A stretch of DNA of 64,000 nt from Lutibacter flavus. GTDB taxonomy: Bacteria > Bacteroidota > Bacteroidia > Flavobacteriales > Flavobacteriaceae. Positions 1-7,251 of the stretch are shown here, one piece after another. The stretch covers positions 605,754 to 669,753 of the forward strand of contig NZ_FZNX01000001.1 of assembly GCF_900188355.1 (NCBI RefSeq). Direction: 5' to 3'. A program made the translations under genes and the position numbers. Positions within the stretch are counted from its first letter, which is position 1. Each line of letters starts with the position of its first letter. Below the pieces are notes generated by a model that did no database searches, was not told the DNA's origin, and was given only the letters and a program-made list of their open reading frames with translations.

Positions 1-48
1 GTTTTTAAACTTATCAATGCTTAGTCTAAAACAAGATAGAAGTCCAAA

Positions 49-909
49 ATGAAAAGAAAATATGCACACATCAAAAATGTTGAGAAATTAGAAGTTGAAC
101 TTTTGAAATCGAACTTTATCAAGGACTTTTCGAATGAATTGATGACACTCATTAAAAAGACAATTGACCCTTTTGAAGATATGGGTTATGTCTATGATAT
201 AAATCAAGCTACGATTGCTGGTTTATATACAAAACTATATAAGCATTATAAATTATTTCTTCGGGCCTTCAATAACAATGAATATGATACTAATGCTTTA
301 CTAAGTAGACCGATATATGAAGCTTTTGTTTTAATGAAGTATTTGATATTAAAAGGAGAAGAATCACAAAAACATTACAGACTTGTTTCATATAGGAGAA
401 GGTACAAGAATTTAAAAGAGCTTGAGGGAATTGAAGGAATTGGTCAAGTAATGATTGAAAAGTTAAAACATGCGATGAGCATAGATGGATTTACAATGAG
501 TGATTTTGAGGCTGAAAATTCAAAAAAGAAAGGGCGTAAATGGGAACTTGATGGGAAAAATTTCTCAGAGATTCATAAGGAAGTAGAAATATCGGAAACA
601 TACCCATATGTATATGGAATGCTTTCGGAAGTTTTACATAGCGGATGGGGAGATATTAGACAGCTACATTTAACATATTGTGAAGGTAAATACTTCATTC
701 CTAAGATGGATTTCTACAATAATAATGACAATCGTATTATTGCTCCAATTTTCTCAATATTGATTGAAGCCTCTGAAGAGTTTTTAAACTGGGCAGAAAG
801 AAACAAAGATGTAGAGAATTTCACAGAACTTAAGAGAATTAATAACTTGACAATTAAATATATTTTTAAAAATTATGAAACTAATTCGGATAAATATCTA
901 TATGAATAG
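49..909 (+). CDS. DUF5677-like protein of unknown function
   Basis: The 286-residue protein has no signal peptide or membrane segment and should be cytoplasmic. The helix containing R87 and the PIYEA stretch (88-92), followed about 100 residues later by YGMLSEVLHSGW (189-200), resembles the conserved Arg-Glu ... Ser-His layout of DUF5677 proteins, whose function is not established. This match is from memory of the family and is moderate. The ATG at 49 is the first possible in-frame start in the window, so a longer protein beginning upstream cannot be excluded. It is followed 160 bases later by the DUF2971 gene on the same strand, and both lie in what looks like an accessory island. Such genes are common in variable and defence-rich regions of bacterial genomes, but nothing in the sequence proves a defence role. 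Confidence 0.6.
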   Translation: MKRKYAHIKNVEKLEVELLKSNFIKDFSNELMTLIKKTIDPFEDMGYVYDINQATIAGLYTKLYKHYKLFLRAFNNNEYDTNALLSRPIYEAFVLMKYLILKGEESQKHYRLVSYRRRYKNLKELEGIEGIGQVMIEKLKHAMSIDGFTMSDFEAENSKKKGRKWELDGKNFSEIHKEVEISETYPYVYGMLSEVLHSGWGDIRQLHLTYCEGKYFIPKMDFYNNNDNRIIAPIFSILIEASEEFLNWAERNKDVENFTELKRINNLTIKYIFKNYETNSDKYLYE

Positions 910-1068
910 AAAGAAAAATAAATTATTACAATTAGTATAATTCATTGCTTGGTTTGGAAATTGTCCAACAAACATTCCGTATATTTAACCTGATTTCTCA
1001 GCCTGAAAATCCTAGCGGGTTTACAGCAACAAAATCATAACTCTGAACCGTTGTACATAATTTAAAAA
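910..1068. other. Short gene-free gap
   Basis: The 159 bases between the DUF5677-like and DUF2971 genes show no frame, hairpin with T-run, or clear -7 element; only a weak TATATTTA near 980 resembles a promoter. Confidence 0.4.
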
Positions 1069-1875
1069 ATGACTCCCGATAACTATCCAGATATAATTTA
1101 CAAATACAGAAGTTGGAACAACGACTTCCATAAAAATATTCTTTTAAATAATGAAGTCTTTATGTCACCACCTAATGATTTTAACGACCCATTTGACTGT
1201 CGAATTCCAAAAAATCATTATCTAATCGATACACCTGAAAAAATAGACCAATTTATTAATGATGGGATTGAAAAGCATAGAGAATGGTTAATTGCAAGTG
1301 GGAAAAATATTGATTTTGAAAAGAAACAATTAAAAGAACGCCTTCAAGATATTGAAACTTATCAAAAAGAACACGAAGATTTAGAATATGCGGAAATGGA
1401 TAAACATTATGGAATATTATCATTAAGTGCTCGTTGGAATTCAATTTTGATGTGGTCTCATTATGGAGACTTTCATAAAGGTTTTTGTATTGGATTTAAT
1501 GAATTAAAAATGCGGAATTGTGGACTTTTTGGAAAAGGTGGGCCAGTAACGTATACTGAAGAGTTTCCAGAAATCAATCCAATGGAACAAGAACATACAA
1601 TGTTGAAATCATTTAAACAGACACACAACAAAGCTAAAGATTGGGAATACGAGGAAGAATATAGGCTAACAAATCTTTTTTTTCCTAATGTACCAACAAA
1701 TGAGCAAAGAGTAATTAAGGTACCTTCTGAATTCATCGATGAAGTTAACTTAGGAATGAATATTTCAGAACAACATAAAACAGAGATTATTACAGAATGT
1801 ACAAAACGAAATATTAAAGTCTATCAAACTGAAAAAACTCCATTCAAGTTTAATTTGACAAGAAACATTATCTAA
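1069..1875 (+). CDS. DUF2971 domain protein
   Basis: The 268-residue protein shows the hallmarks of DUF2971: IIYKYRS near the N-terminus (9-15), FNDPFDC (38-44), the central MWSHYGDFHKGFCIGF stretch (128-143) and KDWEYEEEYRL close to the C-terminus (190-200). It is soluble, without signal peptide. The molecular function of DUF2971 is unknown; members are scattered across genomes and often sit in mobile or defence-type neighbourhoods, which fits its place beside a DUF5677-like gene and a serine recombinase. The ATG at 1069 follows an AT-rich leader without a Shine-Dalgarno sequence, as is usual in this phylum. The 160 bases before it hold no other gene. Confidence 0.8.
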   Translation: MTPDNYPDIIYKYRSWNNDFHKNILLNNEVFMSPPNDFNDPFDCRIPKNHYLIDTPEKIDQFINDGIEKHREWLIASGKNIDFEKKQLKERLQDIETYQKEHEDLEYAEMDKHYGILSLSARWNSILMWSHYGDFHKGFCIGFNELKMRNCGLFGKGGPVTYTEEFPEINPMEQEHTMLKSFKQTHNKAKDWEYEEEYRLTNLFFPNVPTNEQRVIKVPSEFIDEVNLGMNISEQHKTEIITECTKRNIKVYQTEKTPFKFNLTRNII

Positions 1876-2062
1876 ATAAAACGTGTGACAACAAAAAAAA
1901 CGGAGTTAAAAAACAAGTCATTTTAGTTTAATTTCGATACAAATTTTGCTTCATAATACAAACCCGATTTAGCAATAGTAAAAACTTATTTTAATAGTTT
2001 ATTGCTCACTATTATTAATGTTAGTTACTTACTCTTCCTTTTGATATAATACCCAGAAAATT

Positions 2063-2224
2063 CTATCTTTTGGAATGATACTCAATCAAATATCTGATAA
2101 CAGAACTCGCTGAGCCACCATAAATATTTCTCTTGGCCATTTGGTTCAATTTTTCCTTTAATTTGGGGCTTATGCGCATCGTAAAAATCAATGTGTTATC
2201 AGTTTTCGGTAATCTCTTATTCAT
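2063..2224 (-). CDS. Small ribbon-helix-helix (CopG/Arc-like) DNA-binding protein
   Basis: Reading the minus strand from the ATG at 2224 gives a 53-residue basic protein, MNKRLPKTDN... ending ...YLIEYHSKR and a TAG stop. A short beta segment (TLIFTMRIS, 11-19) is followed by helix PKLKEKLNQMAKR (20-32), a turn with GGSAS (36-40) and helix SVIRYLIEYH (41-50). That is the strand-helix-turn-helix layout of ribbon-helix-helix repressors and relaxosome accessory proteins. It has no partner toxin beside it. The long repeat-bearing non-coding region immediately upstream (2225-2690) is the natural place for its operators. A weak AGCAATA/TATTGCT inverted repeat near 1970-2015 may end its transcript. 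The family call rests on pattern only. Confidence 0.72.
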   Translation of the reverse strand: MNKRLPKTDNTLIFTMRISPKLKEKLNQMAKRNIYGGSASSVIRYLIEYHSKR

Positions 2225-2690
2225 AATAATCAAGTGTTTATACTAATAAATATCTCCAACATTTCAGAAACACCTCCCTGAATGCATTATTATTTTTATT
2301 CATAGAATAAAATGTACCTAAACCCATATTTATAATCTCATAGCGCACTTCAACGCCAACTCATTCGCAGTCAATACATCCATTGAAGTGGCGTTATTAG
2401 TACTTAATAGCACGATTAAGAGTCCTCCAAGGATATGCATATCGAGGTACGTGTGATATATCTGGGATATCTCAATACCCTAGACCCTCCCTACATAGGA
2501 AACCTCAATCTAAAGCGCTAATAATCAACCACTTACGTATACCGTCTTATATGCTAATAATCAGGTAGTTACGTATATACGCCCATCCGTATGGTTTTTA
2601 TATTTTGGGAATTTTGAAATTGTAATATTTGGAAGTGTATATACAGAAAATTATTTTTCTAAATTTTAAGAGCTTTATTTTAGAGTGATT
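2225..2690. other. Non-coding repeat region between the RHH gene and the small RNA
   Basis: No open frame of useful length is visible. The part from about 2340 to 2590 is visibly richer in G and C than its surroundings. It holds a 12-bp perfect palindrome GATATGCATATC (2442-2453), two competing stems (CACTTCA 2346-2352 with TGAAGTG 2394-2400; AACGCCA 2352-2358 with TGGCGTT 2399-2405) and a pair of 25-bp imperfect direct repeats. It may be an operator region, a transfer or recombination site, or an undescribed RNA; the sequence alone does not decide. Confidence 0.5.
2517..2577. repeat. Two 25-bp imperfect direct repeats, 36-bp spacing
   Basis: GCTAATAATCAACCACTTAC (then GTATA) starts at 2517 and GCTAATAATCAGGTAGTTAC (then GTATA) at 2553. 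The outer 11 and 9 bases are identical and only the inner five differ (ACCAC against GGTAG, with the shared TTACGTATA following). The spacing of 36 bp and the nearby RHH gene suggest protein-binding sites or iterons; this is inference. Confidence 0.6.
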
Positions 2691-2718
2691 TATGTTTGTG
2701 AAAATAAAATAGATTTTC

Positions 2719-2726
2719 TACATTTG
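2719..2726 (+). promoter_or_regulatory. -7 element TACATTTG of the small RNA promoter
   Basis: TACATTTG fits the TAnnTTTG consensus of the Bacteroidota sigma factor. A TTTG at about 2695-2698 lies 20 bases upstream, the expected place of the -33 element. The predicted start falls just before the first hairpin of the small RNA. Confidence 0.6.
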
Positions 2727-2728
2727 AG

Positions 2729-2799
2729 ATGTAGGTTATTTTTCCTACAACTTTTTCATAGCAATTTACCCACCTCTCTAAAGAAGTGGGTTTTTTTTA
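2729..2799 (+). ncRNA. Two-hairpin small RNA, copy 1
   Basis: Downstream of a good -7 element the sequence forms hairpin TGTAGG/CCTACA (2730-2735 with 2744-2749), then the single-stranded linker TTTTTCATAGCAATTT (2752-2767), then a terminator stem (2768-2773 with 2786-2791, with an inner TCT/AGA pair) followed by eight T. The same layout and the identical 16-nt linker recur at 49286-49367 next to RNase P RNA, while the two hairpins differ in sequence but keep pairing. That covariation argues for a real structured RNA of roughly 70-80 nt. It could belong to a known flavobacterial RNA motif (Flavo-1 in Rfam is one to test); I cannot confirm this. The 5' end is estimated. Confidence 0.6.
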
Positions 2800-2867
2800 T
2801 TAGTATAGTTCAGATTATTATCTATAATTTTTGTTGTTGTGAATTTCAGTCATCATTTTCAAATATT

Positions 2868-2898
2868 AATGTCAAGATAAGTCAACATTCTTGACATT
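2868..2898. promoter_or_regulatory. 9-bp inverted repeat, possible operator
   Basis: AATGTCAAG (2868-2876) and CTTGACATT (2890-2898) are perfect reverse complements separated by 13 bases. There is no following T-run, so a terminator is unlikely. It lies in the otherwise gene-free stretch 2800-3098 ahead of the small gene at 3099; a second, weaker pair (ACCCAAT/ATTGGGT) follows near 2923-2960. A binding site for a regulator is the simplest reading. Confidence 0.4.
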
Positions 2899-3098
2899 AT
2901 ATTTGATGAATATTTGGTAAAAACCCAATGATGGCAAAGGATTACAAGGATTGATTGGGTGTCTACCTTAGATGTATATAATATAATAACCATCTCATAG
3001 GTCGTAGCCCAGATATCATTAGTTTTCTGTAAGCTTAATTTTACAAATTAGTCCTAAAGAGATGAACTATCCAATTGTAATTACATATTTATATACAT

Positions 3099-3323
3099 AT
3101 GGATTTAATAGAAATTGAAACAAGAATTAAACACTTCGAGACTCGATTAACGGAATCAGAATGCTCGGAGGATATAAATTGGCTTCAATGCCAGCTGGAC
3201 AATCTTAGGTTTAGAATAAGATTGAAAAACCTTAAGCGAAGAGCTTATGAAATGCAAAATAAGCTATCAGATATAGAACTCTTGAATAAATACTTTTCAA
3301 TCCAGTTTTGGGATTACTACTGA
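3099..3323 (+). CDS. Small coiled-coil hypothetical protein
   Basis: The 74-residue product is helical and strongly charged; residues 3-62 have heptad-like spacing of I, L and F with many K, R and E, as in a short coiled coil. The C-terminus FSIQFWDYY is aromatic. I do not recognise a family. It starts with ATG after an AT-rich leader and sits 155 bases before the promoter of the recombinase operon, within the island. It may be a real island gene, but its short length leaves doubt. Confidence 0.4.
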   Translation: MDLIEIETRIKHFETRLTESECSEDINWLQCQLDNLRFRIRLKNLKRRAYEMQNKLSDIELLNKYFSIQFWDYY

Positions 3324-3448
3324 ATATTTCAATTTATAGGTTTTATAGAAATATCATACCAAATTATCAATTTCGCAAAATAATTGAATGGTGAAATTAC
3401 AAAATAACAAAACGCTAACTACTGTTTGCGATATGTTATAAAATGTTG

Positions 3449-3456
3449 TATCTTTG
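3449..3456 (+). promoter_or_regulatory. -7 element TATCTTTG of the recombinase operon
   Basis: TATCTTTG matches TAnnTTTG exactly and a TTTG at 3425-3428 lies 20 bases upstream as -33 element. The predicted transcript begins about 20 bases before the ATG at 3479 and would cover the 104-residue gene and the recombinase. Confidence 0.6.
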
Positions 3457-3478
3457 ATATATCTTTAAAATATAGGTC

Positions 3479-3793
3479 ATGGAAAACAATTCAACTCAAA
3501 TAGCTCAAACGATTTTAAACCAAATAAAATATTCTGATAGATGTGCACTTATGGCATGGGGAGCAAAAAACTTTGTGGCTCTTCCAAAATCAAAAGATTT
3601 TAAAGGTGGAGTTAGATTTAAAGTTAATGGGCTTCAATTTAAGAATTGGGTAACGGTGGAATTAACATGGTCAGATGAATATAAAGTTTCATTCATCAAC
3701 AGAAAAAGAGAGGTTGTAAAAGAATATGATGGTGTGTATTGCGATATGCTTGTTAATATTATTGATTGGGTTGAAAATAAAAACGTTGCATAA
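3479..3793 (+). CDS. Small mobile-element protein of unknown function
   Basis: The 104-residue protein contains a compact beta-rich core (CALMAWGAKNFVALP, 22-36; VRFKVNG, 45-51; WVTVELTWSDEYKVSF, 57-72). Similar small proteins with a GAKN-F-(A) motif occur on conjugative elements and phages of Bacteroidota, as far as I recall, without known function. Its stop codon TAA overlaps the ATG of the serine recombinase by one base, so the two are translationally coupled and probably act together or are expressed at a fixed ratio. Confidence 0.55.
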   Translation: MENNSTQIAQTILNQIKYSDRCALMAWGAKNFVALPKSKDFKGGVRFKVNGLQFKNWVTVELTWSDEYKVSFINRKREVVKEYDGVYCDMLVNIIDWVENKNVA

Positions 3794-4515
3794 TGAAGAG
3801 GTTTGTTACATATTATAGGGTTTCAACTGCTAAACAGGGTGAATCTGGTCTGGGCCTTCAGGCTCAACGAAATTCAGTTGATAATTATATTCAAGGCAAA
3901 GGTGAAATGATTAAAGCTTTCACTGAAGTTGAAACTGGTACCAGAAAAAAGAAGAGGGTAGAAATTTATAAAGCCATTGAACTAGCCAAAAAAGAGAAGG
4001 CTGTTCTATTGGTAGCAAAATTGGACAGATTAGCTCGTGATGTAGAGTTCACAGCTGCTTTGTACAATGCCAATATTGAATTTATTTGTGTTGATAATCC
4101 AAATGCAAATAAGCTAACCATCCAGCTCCTAAGTGTTATTGCTGAGCATGAGGCGGAGGTAATTTCCACAAGAATCAAGGATGCGCTAAGGGTAAAGAAG
4201 GATAAAATCAAAAGTGGTAATTACATCAACAAGGATGGTTCTCAAATGAAGCCAGTTGATGGAAAAATAAGGTTAGGCAATCCAAATGGATTTAGTGATT
4301 ATCAGAAGATGGGTGTTGAAAAGATTAAAGAAAATTCTTTAACCAACAAAGCCAATATTCAAGCAATGGATATTATATGTAGTGCAAGGAAAGAAGGAAT
4401 GACCTTCCAACAAATTGCAGATAAGTTGAATAACCTACAATACACAACTAGAAGAGGAAAGCAATTTAACCCTATTCAAGTTCAAAGACTTTATAAAAGA
4501 TGTGAAGAAGATTAA
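3793..4515 (+). CDS. Serine recombinase (resolvase/invertase family)
   Basis: The 240-residue protein begins with the resolvase catalytic domain: YYRVSTAKQ (7-15), where S11 is the expected nucleophile, GLGLQAQ, and the AKLDRLARD motif that carries the active-site arginines. A long helix typical of the dimer interface follows (IAEHEAEVISTRIKDAL). The C-terminus MTFQQIADKLNN...TTRRGKQFNPIQVQRLYKR is a helix-turn-helix DNA-binding region. At 240 residues it is larger than Tn3 resolvases (about 185) but far smaller than large serine integrases, so either inversion/resolution or element integration is possible. It is coupled to the small gene upstream and ends 7 bases before the convergent TIGR02757 gene. 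Confidence 0.88.
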   Translation: MKRFVTYYRVSTAKQGESGLGLQAQRNSVDNYIQGKGEMIKAFTEVETGTRKKKRVEIYKAIELAKKEKAVLLVAKLDRLARDVEFTAALYNANIEFICVDNPNANKLTIQLLSVIAEHEAEVISTRIKDALRVKKDKIKSGNYINKDGSQMKPVDGKIRLGNPNGFSDYQKMGVEKIKENSLTNKANIQAMDIICSARKEGMTFQQIADKLNNLQYTTRRGKQFNPIQVQRLYKRCEED

Positions 4516-4522
4516 TTCCTAT

Positions 4523-5287
4523 TTAAAAATTTTCAAAAATACCCAATCCAAATAAAGCAAAATCATATTTTACTGGGGCGTTTCTATCCATTGCTCTTAA
4601 AGAAGCATCCAATTCAGCTAAAGCTTTTGAATCGTTTTGTTTTCTGGTTAACAAACCTAATTTACGAGCTACATTTCCTGAGTGAACATCTAATGGACAA
4701 GATAATTGAGAAGGTGAGAGGTTTTTCCAAATCCCAAAATCAACACCAGCTGTGTCATTTCTAATCATCCATCTCAGCCACATATTTAATCTTTTTGAAG
4801 ATGAACCTTTCATAGGGTCAGACATATGTTTGGTGGTTCTTAATGGGTGTGGTAATTCAAAAAACACCTTCTTTAGTTCGTGTATAGCTGGTTGAAGAGA
4901 ATCATTAGAAGCATAATGGTTAATTAAACTTTCTAATCCATTATGATTAATGTAAATATGCTTAAGTGCCTTGATGAAATATTTTAAATCAATACTATTA
5001 AAGGTTCTATGTACAAAACCATCTAAAGAATCTAAATGATGCTCATCGTGATTCATCACAAAATCATATGGGGAATTACCCATAAACTCCATCATCTTGT
5101 TCGCATTCTTAATTATCATTTTTCTATTTCCCCAAGCAATAGTTGAAGTTAAAAATGCTGAAATTTCAATATCTTCTTTTAGATTATATCTATGAGGTAT
5201 TTGGATGGGGTCACTTTCAATAAATTTTGGTTGGTTGTATTCTAATACTTTTTCATCTAGAAATTCTTTGAGTTCAATAGAATCCAT
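4523..5287 (-). CDS. TIGR02757 family protein (DUF2400), intact copy
   Basis: The 254-residue protein is full length for this family, with the DPIQIPHRY (26-34), AWGNRKMI (51-58), HRTF (93-96) and CPLDVHSGNVARKLGLL (197-213) stretches. The last segment resembles the end of a helix-hairpin-helix DNA glycosylase-like fold; the function of the family is unknown. It converges on the recombinase gene with a 7-base gap. A second, truncated copy lies at 6018-6569; over the shared 168 residues I count about 51 differences (roughly 70 percent identity), so this is not a recent duplication. This intact copy may have arrived with the island and replaced the function of the disrupted one. Confidence 0.82.
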   Translation of the reverse strand: MDSIELKEFLDEKVLEYNQPKFIESDPIQIPHRYNLKEDIEISAFLTSTIAWGNRKMIIKNANKMMEFMGNSPYDFVMNHDEHHLDSLDGFVHRTFNSIDLKYFIKALKHIYINHNGLESLINHYASNDSLQPAIHELKKVFFELPHPLRTTKHMSDPMKGSSSKRLNMWLRWMIRNDTAGVDFGIWKNLSPSQLSCPLDVHSGNVARKLGLLTRKQNDSKALAELDASLRAMDRNAPVKYDFALFGLGIFENF

Positions 5288-5376
5288 AACTTTTACAATT
5301 TGGTTCTAAAATTAATAGAATTAATATTAACTTTACTTATCGTTAATAGAAAGTTTATAACAATATATAATATATT

Positions 5377-5997
5377 ATGAAAAAATTACTTATCCTTTTT
5401 TTACTAGCATCAAACTTTAGTTTTAGTCAAGATTTATCTGTTTTAAAAGAAAAAAATGGTTTTAGAAATATCAAATTGAACAGCCTGGTTAAAAATTACA
5501 AAGATTTTACAGAGACTCATAATAGTGATGAATATATAACTCTAGATGATAACACATTTATTGTTGGCTTAAGTAAAAATAAGTATGAATTAAAAACGAG
5601 ATATAATACACAAATTAATATAGCTGGTTCAGAAGTAAGAAATATTACTTTGTCAACTATTGATGGAAAAATATTTGAAATTTTTGTTGATATTAAATAT
5701 TCAAGCAATGTATTGGATAATTTAAAGTTAGCTTTTGGTAAACCAAATAAATCCTATGTTCAGGATTATGCGGAAGTTGATTATGGCACAACGCCAGATG
5801 AAAAATATACGTGGGAAATTGATAACGTTCACTGCACTTTATCTAATGGAAATTTATATAATGGAGGTGATACGAATGATGTATATCACCTCAGATATGT
5901 CGATATTAAACTAAAAGAGTTATATGTTTTGAGGTCAAAAAAGAATAGCCTTAAAAAAAATAAGGATAAACAAAAAAAAGCTACTTCAGAATTTTAA
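5377..5997 (+). CDS. Exported hypothetical protein
   Basis: The 206-residue protein starts with a clear signal peptide, MKKLLILFLLASNFSFSQ, with cleavage expected after residues 16-18. The mature part is mostly beta-strand prone (for example NTQINIAGSEVRNITLSTIDG) and ends in a lysine-rich tail (KKNSLKKNKDKQKKA). I do not recognise a domain. It stands alone between the intact and truncated TIGR02757 genes, transcribed away from the intact copy, and so belongs to the inserted segment. The ATG at 5377 is chosen because the signal peptide begins there. Confidence 0.6.
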   Translation: MKKLLILFLLASNFSFSQDLSVLKEKNGFRNIKLNSLVKNYKDFTETHNSDEYITLDDNTFIVGLSKNKYELKTRYNTQINIAGSEVRNITLSTIDGKIFEIFVDIKYSSNVLDNLKLAFGKPNKSYVQDYAEVDYGTTPDEKYTWEIDNVHCTLSNGNLYNGGDTNDVYHLRYVDIKLKELYVLRSKKNSLKKNKDKQKKATSEF

Positions 5998-6017
5998 ATA
6001 ACCTCTTTGCTTAATTA

Positions 6018-6569
6018 TTATGGTTGATGAAATATTTTTGCTACCTTAATTGAACGAGTTAATATGTTAATTCTTTTTGCAGCTGAACCCTTTAACGGAT
6101 CTGAGATGTGTTTTTTTGTTCTGTCTAAATGAGGAATTTCGAAAAATATTTTTTTTAATTCATGAATTCCGTTTTGGGTTGAATGGGAAGTTGAATATTT
6201 TTCAAATATAGATTCCAAGCCAGCTTGATTTTTATAAATATGTTGAAGCGCTTTAATAAAATAAGAAAAATCAAGGCTATTAAATGTTCTATGAACAAAT
6301 CCTTCAAGATTTTTTAAATGTTGTTCGTTATGGCTCATTACAAAATCAAAAGGTGAATTACCCATCAATTCTGTCATTCTTTGTGCATTCTTTATAATCA
6401 TTTTCCTATTTCCCCAAGAAATAGTAGCTGTTAAGAACCCCGAAATTTCAATATCTTCTTTCAAGGAATATTGATGCGGAATTTGAATAGGATCACTATC
6501 AATAAACTTTGGATTATTGAATTCAATCACTTTTTCATCTAAAAATTCTTTAAGCTCGGCTGGGGTCAT
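6018..6569 (-). pseudogene. Truncated TIGR02757 (DUF2400) copy
   Basis: Residues 1-168 align without gaps to the intact copy at 4523-5287 up to the KRIN/KRLN position. After that the frame continues with 15 unrelated residues (ILTRSIKVAKIFHQP) to a stop. The C-terminal third, including the conserved PLDVHSGN region, is missing, and no remnant of it is seen elsewhere in the window. The homology break lies near 6049-6053. The simplest reading is that this is the original host gene, cut by the insertion that brought the DNA to its left. The truncated product is unlikely to be functional. Confidence 0.78.
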
Positions 6570-6602
6570 TATTTTAATGAATTATAGTTTTATTAAATGA
6601 AA

Positions 6603-7130
6603 TTAATAAAATTGTTCGTTTTTAAATGGAATCAATGCCAAAATAACCGCTTCCAAATAATAAGAAGTTCTATCAATAATATTGTTGGTGAGCAACCCAA
6701 CAGCACCATTTTCTTGTTTAGAATTACTTTTGTTAAAAACAATGTCATCAGCTTCTCCAAGTTCTAAACCCTTATTTATCAGCTTTACAATTTCAGGAGG
6801 AAGAAAAAATGTTCCAGTTTTGGATTTTCCTGTTTTTAATGCAGACTTAATAACAACCCAAGCAAATGCTTCCATTTCTTCATTGTTTGGCTGTATGCCA
6901 CCTTCTATTCCAACCCAATAAATTGCTGCACTATATTGTTGTTTGGCATTTTCGACCCTATTTATTGCTCCTTCAAGAGTTTCTATATTACTAAAAGGTT
7001 GGTCTGCAACATCAGATGAAACTGAAACACCAATAAATTCAAATATTTCATTTGGAAACATTTTTTCAAAACCTTTTTTAACAGCATTAATTTTGACTGG
7101 GTTTTTAGAGGCAACAATTACTTTTTTCAT
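6603..7130 (-). CDS. yjjX: Inosine/xanthosine triphosphatase (DUF84)
   Basis: The 175-residue protein starts with VIVASKNPVKINAVKKGF (4-21), the nucleotide-binding start of the YjjX/DUF84 family, and carries YWVGIEGGI (71-79) and the ENGAVGLLTNN segment (140-150) found in these enzymes. The family hydrolyses ITP and XTP, removing damaged purine nucleotides from the pool. Length is normal. It is cytoplasmic, and it is the first intact host gene to the right of the island edge. It is followed on the same strand by nothing but the truncated gene. Confidence 0.85.
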   Translation of the reverse strand: MKKVIVASKNPVKINAVKKGFEKMFPNEIFEFIGVSVSSDVADQPFSNIETLEGAINRVENAKQQYSAAIYWVGIEGGIQPNNEEMEAFAWVVIKSALKTGKSKTGTFFLPPEIVKLINKGLELGEADDIVFNKSNSKQENGAVGLLTNNIIDRTSYYLEAVILALIPFKNEQFY

Positions 7131-7251
7131 AAGTTAGTTTTTGGCTATTGTAGGTATTTTTTTAATCAACAAATTAACGATTTTACAATAATACAATTCA
7201 ATAATTAGGTTGTGAAAATGGATTCCTGTCTACTTAGGAAAGACAGTTGTG

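Noticed and set aside
2685..2894. A 69-codon frame on the plus strand
   Set aside because: It runs through the promoter, hairpin, linker and terminator of small RNA copy 1 and encodes a Phe/Cys-rich unlikely peptide.
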